From positions 1 through 5,803 of the forward strand of contig DATAZV010000195.1 of the NCBI GenBank assembly GCA_036271855.1: DNA of 5,803 bases, written 5' to 3'. Shown in pieces: positions 1 through 5,803 of the stretch (the stretch's first letter is position 1; each line of letters starts with the position of its first letter). Origin of the DNA: JAQGMJ01 sp036271855. Its GTDB lineage: Bacteria > Pseudomonadota > Gammaproteobacteria > Burkholderiales > JAEUOS01. The notes below the pieces were generated by a model. It did no database searches, was not told where the DNA came from, and worked only from the letters and a program-made list of their open reading frames with translations. A program made the position numbers and the translations under genes.

Positions 1-1152
1 CGGCGCTTTTTTCGGCTCCACCCAGGAGGGTGGCGAAACCTCGTAGGTGATGCAATAGTTGAGCGCGGTTTCCTCGAACGCGGTCTGCATGAACTGCAGC
101 TGGTACATGTCGAGCAGCAGCAGCCAGAGGGGTTCCGGGTCGGTATTACGGCCGGTGTCGATCATGCCGTTGAGCAGCTTGATCAGGTGATCGGCGTTGG
201 AAAACACCAGGTCGTTGCCGGTCTTCTTGTAGTCCTTCAGGAAGGCGATCAGCATCTCGGCGCCTTCGCCGGCGATGGTGTCGATCTTGCCGAATTCGAT
301 GCGCAGGATGGTGTCTTTGGCCGCGGCCTTTTTCAGCTGTTCGAACTGCTTGCCGGCGTTGTTGTCTAGGTGCCCGGTAAAGGCGAAATACTGGCCGCCG
401 CCGGTCATCAGCAGCGGGTCCTTCACCTTGGAGCGGTCGTTGAAGGCGGGCGGCGAAGTCTCGAAGCGCACGGCGAACTGCAGCGCGGCGGTCTCGAAGG
501 CTTCGCGCATGCCGAGGTTTTCGTACAGGTCGAACAGCAGCAGCCAGGCCTGGCGGGCCGAAGCCAGCGGAATGGTCTTGTCGGTGGAGGCGTCTTCCAG
601 CGCTGCCAGCGCGGCGTCATCCTGGTGGTTGGCGTAGAGGATGGCGGCTTCTTCCAGCACAGGCGCCGCCTCGAAGGGGCTTTCCTGCACTTCCATCATC
701 ATCACCGAGGCCACACCCTGCATCGGCGGCGCCGCGTTCTTCGGCGGCGGCGGGGGGCTTTTGGCTGCGGCGGGCTTGACAGGCGCTGCAGGTTTGGCCG
801 GCGCTGCCTTGGCGCCCGGGTTGAAGCCGTGTTCGATCGGCGGCTTGGCAGGTGCGGCGGCGGGATTGCCGGGCGACATGTCCAGGGCAGGCTTCTCGGG
901 CGCCGGCTTGGCGGCGGGTTTTTCGGCAGCGGGCGGCGGCGGCGCGGGGGTGGCGGGGCCTGAGCTTCTGCTGGTGAAGTCGAGTTCCATCATCTCGGCC
1001 TCGATCGCATCGATCTTGTCTACCGTAGCCTTGGCGCTCGCCGGTAGGGGGGCGGCGGCCGGACGCGGCGAAGCCGAAGACGGTTTTGCCGCTGCCGGCT
1101 TGACCGTCTTGCTGGGCTCGTTGTCTTTTTTGGTGAACCTCGAAAAAACCAC
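1..1152 (-). CDS. STAS-domain protein with flanking TPR-like motifs (partial, C-terminus off window)
   Basis: An uninterrupted frame of 384 codons enters from the left edge, so the stop is outside the window. GTG at 1150-1152 is the first possible start after an in-frame TAA at 1183-1185; no ATG, TTG or CTG lies between, and the next ATG is residue 54. Only a weak AGAG precedes it. No signal peptide or membrane segment is seen, so it is probably cytoplasmic. Residues 5-53 and 60-145 are Pro/Ala/Lys-rich linker, interrupted by an acidic helix-like stretch (about 45-58). Residues 160-237 are helical and TPR-like, with WLLLFDLY at 203-210. Residues about 250-335 show the beta/alpha alternation of a STAS domain (strand YFAFTGHLDN, helix, strand ILRIEFGKIDTI, helix GEGAEMLIAFL, strand DLVFS, helix). 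Residues 343-377 repeat the first motif (WLLLLDMY). STAS domains usually mediate protein-protein regulation, but the partner here is unknown. The STAS call comes from pattern, not a profile search. The gene is separated by 220 bp from the upstream kinase gene and probably has its own promoter. Confidence 0.88.
   Translation of the reverse strand, partial: MVFSRFTKKDNEPSKTVKPAAAKPSSASPRPAAAPLPASAKATVDKIDAIEAEMMELDFTSRSSGPATPAPPPPAAEKPAAKPAPEKPALDMSPGNPAAAPAKPPIEHGFNPGAKAAPAKPAAPVKPAAAKSPPPPPKNAAPPMQGVASVMMMEVQESPFEAAPVLEEAAILYANHQDDAALAALEDASTDKTIPLASARQAWLLLFDLYENLGMREAFETAALQFAVRFETSPPAFNDRSKVKDPLLMTGGGQYFAFTGHLDNNAGKQFEQLKKAAAKDTILRIEFGKIDTIAGEGAEMLIAFLKDYKKTGNDLVFSNADHLIKLLNGMIDTGRNTDPEPLWLLLLDMYQLQFMQTAFEETALNYCITYEVSPPSWVEPKKAP
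22..126 (-). repeat. Internal protein repeat, copy B (STAS-protein residues 343-377)
   Basis: This is the second copy of the helix-turn-helix motif, beginning WLLLLDMY and ending SPPSW, directly after the STAS-like domain. It matches copy A (442-546) at 16 of 35 residues. The similarity sits in the putative structural positions and the two copies have diverged, so this is an old duplication rather than a recent DNA repeat. Further copies could lie beyond the left edge. Confidence 0.75.
442..546 (-). repeat. Internal protein repeat, copy A (STAS-protein residues 203-237)
   Basis: This 35-residue segment begins WLLLFDLY and ends with SPPAF. It aligns without gaps to copy B at 22-126, exactly 140 residues further on, with 16 of 35 identical positions: W, LLL, D, Y, M, AFE, AL, E and SPP. 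The pattern of two short helices with Trp/Leu/Tyr on one and AFE..AL on the next resembles a TPR-like hairpin, as in FimV C-terminal regions. It precedes the STAS-like domain. Confidence 0.75.
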
Positions 1153-1372
1153 AGTGCAGACTCTACTGGTGAATTGGGATGCTTACGGCAGGGTTAACGG
1201 AACAATACAGCAAAACCCAAGCCCCACGGAAACGCGGAAACAGCCGCTTTGCCCGCCAGGGAAACGGCCCGCATGTTCCCGCCATTCGCACCTGCATACA
1301 TGATCATTGTATTACGGGAGCAGACAACTTGCAGATGTAACCGGGGGTCGGGCGGCAGGATAGGCTCCGCTC
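1153..1372. other. Intergenic region between the kinase gene and the STAS gene
   Basis: Both flanking genes read leftward, so this 220-bp gap should end the two-component transcript and start the STAS transcript. I find no tRNA-like or riboswitch-like fold and no strong stem followed by a T-run, so no intrinsic terminator can be named. The middle (about 1296-1315) is clearly richer in A/T than its surroundings and holds a dyad and a possible -10 element. No gene is supported. Confidence 0.6.
1306..1334 (-). promoter_or_regulatory. Candidate sigma-70 promoter for the STAS gene
   Basis: On the minus strand a TACAAT hexamer (1306-1311, five of six matches to the -10 consensus) lies 17 bp after CTGCAA (1329-1334, three of six matches to the -35 consensus). 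Transcription would begin near 1299 and give a leader of roughly 147 nt before the GTG start at 1152. The -35 match is weak. The main support is the good -10 in an AT-rich patch in the right orientation. Confidence 0.3.
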
Positions 1373-3067
1373 TTAATCGCGCTCATTGGCCAGGCCGTCG
1401 CCGGCAGTAGCCGCCGAACCGGTGCCGGGACGCGCAGTATCGGGCGTAGCGTGCGCCAGCTGGGGAAAACTGACGCAAAAGACGGTGCCCGCCCCCGCCG
1501 GATTGTCGCGCAGGGTGACGCGGCCGCGATGGCGGGTGGCGATTTCCCGTACGATCGACAGGCCCAGGCCCGAGCCTTCCAGGTTGCGCGTTTCCGGATC
1601 ATTGCCCAGCACCCGGTAAAAGCGCTCGAACACCAGTTCCCGCTCGGCTTCGGCAATGCCGACGCCGCTGTCCTCGACTTCGATCGCCGCCAGCCCCTGC
1701 ACCGGGTCGCGGCGCACCCGCGCGGTGATGATGCCGCCTGCAGGCGTATAGCGGATTGCATTGTCGAGCAGGTTGTTGATCAGCTCGCGCAGCAGTGCCG
1801 GATCGCCGTCGATCAGCAGCGGGGCGCCAGGCGCTTCCGCGCTGTCCAGGCCAAGGTCGATGCGCCGCGCCATCGCCGCCGGCACCCAGTCGCGCACCTG
1901 CTCGCGCAGCAACTCATCCAGGTCGACCGCGACCAGGTTGGCGCCGGCGGTGCCGCGGCCCTCACGCTCGGCCCGGGTCAGGGCCAGCAACTGATTGACC
2001 ATGCGCGCGGCGCGCTCGGTGGAAAGGGCCATCTGCCTGAGGCTGTCCGCCAGTTCGGCGCGATCGCCTTCTCCCGGGCCGGCCGGGCCGGCCAGGCGCA
2101 GCGCTAGTTCGGTCTGGGTCTTCAGGCCCGCCAGAGGGGTGCGCAACTGGTGCGCGGCATTGGCGACAAAGCGCTGCTGGCCATGCAGGCTGGCCTCCAG
2201 GCGGTGCATCAGATCGTTGATCGAGCGGATCAGCGGCGCCACCTCCTCCGGCGCGGCGCCGGGATCGATCGGGCTCAAATCGGCCGGCTTGCGTGCGCGG
2301 ATCCGTTCAGTCAACCTCGACAGGGGCACCAGCCCGCGCGCCAGGCCGAACCACACCAGCAGCACCGCCACCGGCAGGATGACGAACTGCGGCAGGATCA
2401 CCCCCTTGACCAGTTCGCCTGCCAGTTGCGAGCGTTTTTCCAGGGTTTCGGCCACTTGCACCACCGGCGGGCGGCCCGACAGGCCGGCGCCGGCCTGGCG
2501 CTGCGCCTCCGGCAGTTCCACCGCCAACAGGGCGATGCGCAATTCGGCGCCCTTGTAGTAGCCATTGCGGTACTGCACCTGGCCGGGTGCTGGCAGGTCG
2601 TCGTCGTCCGGCGCCGGCAGGTCGTTTTCGCCCGCCACGCTTTCGCCCTGGCGGCCCAGCACCTGGTAATACACCTGGTCAACCTCGTCGGCGCGCAGCA
2701 ACTCGCGGGCCGCGGGAGGCAGGGCCAGCACGGTGTGGCCGTGGTCGCTCTTGACGTAGTCGGCCAGCAACTGGGCCTGGTTGCCCAATGCCCGGTCAAA
2801 CGGCGCGTTGGCCAGCGACTTGGTGGCCACATAGGTGAGCGCCACGCTGATCGGCCAGAGCAGCAATAGCGGCACCAGCAGCCAGTCGAGGATTTCGCCG
2901 AACAGCGAAGCGCGCACCGGCGCGCCGTCGCTCAGGAGTGCCGTCAGGCGCAGGCTGAAGCGCCGCCGCCGCGGCTTGGCCGCGCTCGGGTTGGCTTGCG
3001 GCAAGTCCGCCTGCCCCGGCTTTGGGGCGGCGGCTGTATGGGGGCGGCCGGCGGGCACCGAGGACAT
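1373..3067 (-). CDS. Two-component sensor histidine kinase, TctE/QseC-like with 2CSK_N sensor domain
   Basis: A 564-residue inner-membrane kinase that should autophosphorylate on His and pass the phosphate to the regulator encoded just upstream. With the ATG at 3065-3067, residues 1-54 are a Pro/Ala/Arg-rich cytoplasmic tail. A first membrane segment spans about 55-81 (SLFGEILDWLLVPLLLLWP, typical of 2CSK_N kinases). A periplasmic sensor region follows at about 84-223, then a second membrane segment at about 224-245 and a HAMP-like linker to about 296. The H-box NAAHQLRTPLAG places the phosphoacceptor at H306. The N-box NNLLDNAIRY (431-440), G1 box DSGVG (466-470) and G2 box GSGLGL (498-503) are intact, so it looks catalytically competent. 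An upstream in-frame start at 3187 would overlap the regulator gene by about 100 nt and is less likely. No clear Shine-Dalgarno sequence precedes 3067, which suggests coupled translation. The signal sensed is unknown: classical TctE controls tricarboxylate uptake, but no transporter lies here. Confidence 0.96.
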   Translation of the reverse strand: MSSVPAGRPHTAAAPKPGQADLPQANPSAAKPRRRRFSLRLTALLSDGAPVRASLFGEILDWLLVPLLLLWPISVALTYVATKSLANAPFDRALGNQAQLLADYVKSDHGHTVLALPPAARELLRADEVDQVYYQVLGRQGESVAGENDLPAPDDDDLPAPGQVQYRNGYYKGAELRIALLAVELPEAQRQAGAGLSGRPPVVQVAETLEKRSQLAGELVKGVILPQFVILPVAVLLVWFGLARGLVPLSRLTERIRARKPADLSPIDPGAAPEEVAPLIRSINDLMHRLEASLHGQQRFVANAAHQLRTPLAGLKTQTELALRLAGPAGPGEGDRAELADSLRQMALSTERAARMVNQLLALTRAEREGRGTAGANLVAVDLDELLREQVRDWVPAAMARRIDLGLDSAEAPGAPLLIDGDPALLRELINNLLDNAIRYTPAGGIITARVRRDPVQGLAAIEVEDSGVGIAEAERELVFERFYRVLGNDPETRNLEGSGLGLSIVREIATRHRGRVTLRDNPAGAGTVFCVSFPQLAHATPDTARPGTGSAATAGDGLANERD

Positions 3068-3086
3068 GGTGGGCCGGCCCGGAAGT

Positions 3087-3776
<690 letters not shown>

Positions 3777-3782
3777 GACGTG

Positions 3783-3788
3783 TCTCCT
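3783..3788 (-). promoter_or_regulatory. Ribosome binding site of the response regulator
   Basis: The minus strand reads AGGAGA here, close to the Shine-Dalgarno consensus, with a short spacer to the ATG at 3776. It is by far the best such site in the window and confirms the regulator start. The kinase and STAS genes have no comparable site. Confidence 0.85.
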
Positions 3789-3795
3789 GACACAA

Positions 3796-3818
3796 AACCT
3801 GCATGCTGATTTCAGGTT
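3796..3818. promoter_or_regulatory. Inverted repeat upstream of the regulator gene, possible operator
   Basis: AACCTG (3796-3801) and CAGGTT (3813-3818) form a 6-bp dyad with an 11-bp spacer, which contains further short symmetry (CTGA-TT-TCAG at 3806-3815). It lies 20-42 bp before the regulator start, just upstream of the ribosome binding site. Regulators of this class often control their own operon, so an autoregulatory site is possible. OmpR-family proteins more usually bind direct repeats, so this stays tentative. Confidence 0.3.
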
Positions 3819-3846
3819 GCCGGATCTGGGCCCGGTCTGGCGTGTT

Positions 3847-3864
3847 CCGGGAGCGCTCTCCCGG
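3847..3864 (-). terminator. GC-rich hairpin after the synthase-like gene, possible terminator
   Basis: A perfect 7-bp stem (CCGGGAG with CTCCCGG) encloses a 4-nt loop, 47 bp downstream of the synthase-like stop codon and 71 bp before the regulator start. It is strong enough to form in RNA and is placed where the first transcript should end. No T-run follows on the minus strand, so it is not a textbook intrinsic terminator. It may only stabilise the 3' end or slow polymerase, in which case some read-through into the two-component genes is possible. Confidence 0.4.
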
Positions 3865-3910
3865 GGCAGCAGGACTAGTGTAGCACCGCGTCAGCGGGCA
3901 AGGCCTTGGG

Positions 3911-5803
3911 TCAACTCTCGTTCTTGTGGCGCAGCTTGTCGTACAGGCCGCGCCACCAGGCAGGGCCGAACGGAACGGTCTGGTCGTCGGTCTTGAGGAT
4001 CTGGAACAGGTTGTTGAAATCGTCGGTCCAGGGCTGCAAGCCGGGAATAGGTATGATTTCGCTGCGCTTGGCCTTGATCTCGGGATCGTCGAGAAAATTG
4101 CGGCTTTTGGTGACGATCACCCAGTCGGTGCGCGACAGGTAGGTTTCGCTCGGCTCGTCGCTGATCAGCACCGCCTGGTAACCCACCTCGTCGGCCAGTT
4201 GCTTGACCACCGGCGCCAACTGCAGATAACGGTTGGTGACGTGAAAGGCGATGGCGCCGTCCGGCTTGATGTTTTTCAGGTACACCCGCATCGCCTCGCG
4301 GGTGATCAGGTGCACGGGAATCGCATCGGAAGAAAAGGCGTCGATCGCCAGCACGTCGAAATTCTGCGGGCCCTGGCGCTCCAGCGTGAGTCGCGCATCC
4401 CCGAGCGCCATTTCCACCTTGCCGCGGGCCTCCGGCACGTAATAGAAATAGAAGCTGGCGATGTCGATCACCTGCGGGTTGATTTCGTAGATCTTGAAAA
4501 AGTCGCCGGGCTCGGCATAGCCGGCAATCGTGCCCGCGCCCAGGCCGACCATGCCGACGCGCTGCTGAACCGGGTGAAAGCGCTGCAGCGCCATGCCCAG
4601 CCCGGAGGACTCGCCGTAATAGCTGGTGATCAGGCCGCGATACTTGGGGTTGACGTACTGCTCGCCGTGCATGATCACGCCGTGCACCAGGCGGCGCTCG
4701 GCGTCGGGGTCGGTCTCGGGCGCGGTCTGCTTCACCCGCAGCGAACCGTAGAAATTGCGCCGCGCCAGGATCGTGTCTTCATGCAAAAAAGCCTGGTAGT
4801 TCCAGGCGTAATAGCCGGCGCCGGCGGTGGCGGCCAGCGCCACCAGGGGCGCCCAGAACATGCGGCCGCTTTTGATCTGTTTCGCGCACAGCAGCAGGGC
4901 CATCAGCGCGCAGGCGGTAATCGCAATCGGCATTTCCAGGTTGCCGGTGAAAATGCGCGGCACGATGAAAGCCACCGTCATGCCGCCGGTCGCACCACCC
5001 ACCGACAGCATCAGGTAAAAGCGCGTCAGGTAGCGCGGTGCCGGCTTGGCGTGCGCCAGTTCGCCGTGGCAGAACATGCAGGCGGCGAACAGCCCGCCGC
5101 AGTACAGCGGGATGGCGTAATCGATGTGCAGCACGCCGCGGTCGGCGGTCAGGCCCCAGTTCATCAGCACCATCAGCGCGAGGCAGGGCAACAGCCAGAC
5201 CGGGCGGAAATACCAACCTTGCCCGCCGCGCCCCTCGAAGCACAGCACGAAAGTCAGCAGGTATAGCGTCAGCGGCAACACCCAGAGGAACGGGATGGAG
5301 GCGACGTTTTGCGAAATGTGGCTGGAAATCACCAGCAGCAACAGCGAGGCCAGCGCTGCCAGTACCAGCCATTTCAGGTAATCGAGCAGGCCGGGCGCAA
5401 TCTCGCCCTCACTGGCGGTCGCGATCGCGTCCGGTGCACGGCTGCGCGCGCGCCAGGCGCAGCCCGAACACAGCAGCACGAACAGGCCGTACGCGCAGCT
5501 CCAGCCGATCGCCTGGGTGCGGGTCGGCACCCACATCTCGATGGCGAAGGGGTAGGCCAGCAAGCCCACCAGGGAGCCGAAATTGGACAGGGCGAACAGG
5601 CGGTAGACACGTTTGGCCAGCGCCGGGTCCGCGTGTTCGCGCGCAAACCAGCTTTGCACCAGCGGCCCGGTGGTCGAGAGCATGAAGTAGGGCAGGCCGA
5701 TGGTGGCGGCCAGGAGGCCGAGAATGCGCCACACCGGGTCATCGGCCCCGGTCGGCTTCCAGTCGGCGTTGGCGATGATCGGCAGCGACGCCAGAGACAG
5801 CAG
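3911..5803 (-). CDS. Fused multi-pass membrane / spermidine-synthase-like protein (partial, N-terminus off window)
   Basis: The frame is open to the right edge, giving 630 codons before TGA at 3911; the GTG at 5734 is internal, since 23 further in-frame codons precede it. Numbering from the edge, about ten hydrophobic segments fill residues 24-335, including the family-typical stretches SSHISQNVASIPFLWVLPL (about 160-178) and CHGELAHAKPAPRYLTRFYL (about 245-264). The soluble C-terminal part (about 355-605) is a Rossmann methyltransferase-like fold of the spermidine synthase family. It has a glycine-rich nucleotide loop GLGAGT (420-425), the acidic ribose-binding position in YEINP (E440), GDA (468-470) and DAFSSD (488-493) at the catalytic-loop position. 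Family members are annotated as fused MFS/spermidine synthases, but few have been tested. Several canonical polyamine-site residues differ here (Ala for Asp in the glycine-rich loop, no YHE motif), so true aminopropyltransferase activity is uncertain. It probably sits in the inner membrane with the catalytic-like domain in the cytoplasm. Confidence 0.93.
   Translation of the reverse strand: MLSLASLPIIANADWKPTGADDPVWRILGLLAATIGLPYFMLSTTGPLVQSWFAREHADPALAKRVYRLFALSNFGSLVGLLAYPFAIEMWVPTRTQAIGWSCAYGLFVLLCSGCAWRARSRAPDAIATASEGEIAPGLLDYLKWLVLAALASLLLLVISSHISQNVASIPFLWVLPLTLYLLTFVLCFEGRGGQGWYFRPVWLLPCLALMVLMNWGLTADRGVLHIDYAIPLYCGGLFAACMFCHGELAHAKPAPRYLTRFYLMLSVGGATGGMTVAFIVPRIFTGNLEMPIAITACALMALLLCAKQIKSGRMFWAPLVALAATAGAGYYAWNYQAFLHEDTILARRNFYGSLRVKQTAPETDPDAERRLVHGVIMHGEQYVNPKYRGLITSYYGESSGLGMALQRFHPVQQRVGMVGLGAGTIAGYAEPGDFFKIYEINPQVIDIASFYFYYVPEARGKVEMALGDARLTLERQGPQNFDVLAIDAFSSDAIPVHLITREAMRVYLKNIKPDGAIAFHVTNRYLQLAPVVKQLADEVGYQAVLISDEPSETYLSRTDWVIVTKSRNFLDDPEIKAKRSEIIPIPGLQPWTDDFNNLFQILKTDDQTVPFGPAWWRGLYDKLRHKNES

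Noticed and set aside
641..1303. A plus-strand frame rich in Ala and Gly
   Set aside because: It is the antisense of the Pro/Ala-rich linker of the STAS protein. The low-complexity Ala/Gly content is explained by that, and the minus frame has the coherent domains.
1194..1307. A 37-codon minus-strand frame in the gap before the STAS gene (start 1307, stop 1194)
   Set aside because: It has no ribosome binding site, its first ATG overlaps the candidate -10 element, and nothing in the peptide is recognisable. A chance frame is more likely than a leader peptide.
2071..2094. Repeated GGCC/CCGG palindromes inside the kinase gene
   Set aside because: They encode an Ala-Gly-Pro-Ala-Gly-Pro turn in the loop between the two dimerisation helices of the kinase and need no other explanation.
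3877..3885. TGC-TACACT on the minus strand as an extended -10 promoter for the two-component operon
   Set aside because: The hexamer matches only four of six positions, no -35 lies at the right distance, and the GC-rich hairpin would fall in the leader. It is too weak to list as a feature.
3926..5266. A 446-codon plus-strand open frame opposite the synthase-like gene
   Set aside because: Its translation is rich in His, Gln, Arg and Gly with no recognisable domain, as expected for the antisense of a GC-rich gene. The minus-strand frame encodes a clear family protein.

Overview
The window looks like ordinary chromosomal DNA from a high-GC proteobacterium. A betaproteobacterium of the Burkholderiales (an Oxalobacteraceae-like genome) is my best guess. 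The guess rests on the strong G/C bias at third codon positions, a TctE-type sensor kinase (2CSK_N sensor) paired with a TctD/QseB-like regulator, and a fused membrane/spermidine-synthase-like protein typical of such genomes. It is an inference from protein style, not an alignment.

All four genes lie on the minus strand, so transcription runs from high to low coordinates. From the right edge: (1) 3911-5803, the C-terminal 630 codons of a fused multi-pass membrane/spermidine-synthase-like protein whose start lies beyond the window; (2) 3777-3910, a gap with a GC-rich hairpin, an inverted repeat and a strong ribosome binding site; (3) 3087-3776, an OmpR-family response regulator; (4) 1373-3067, its membrane histidine kinase, 19 nt downstream and almost certainly co-transcribed; (5) 1153-1372, a 220-bp gap with no gene I can support, one weak promoter candidate and an AT-rich dyad; (6) 1-1152, the first 384 codons of a STAS-domain protein starting at GTG and running off the left edge.

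The regulator and kinase form a complete two-component pair. Nothing in the window identifies its target; the tricarboxylate transporter genes that accompany classical tctDE are absent here. The synthase-like gene and the STAS gene have no evident functional tie to the pair.

The least ordinary item is the STAS protein. A long Pro/Ala/Lys-rich linker leads into a STAS-like fold flanked by two copies of one helix-turn-helix (TPR-like) motif exactly 140 residues apart, and the usual phosphorylatable serine appears replaced by Glu. I see no mobile element, CRISPR array, tRNA, rRNA, toxin-antitoxin or defence genes, and no convincing undescribed system.
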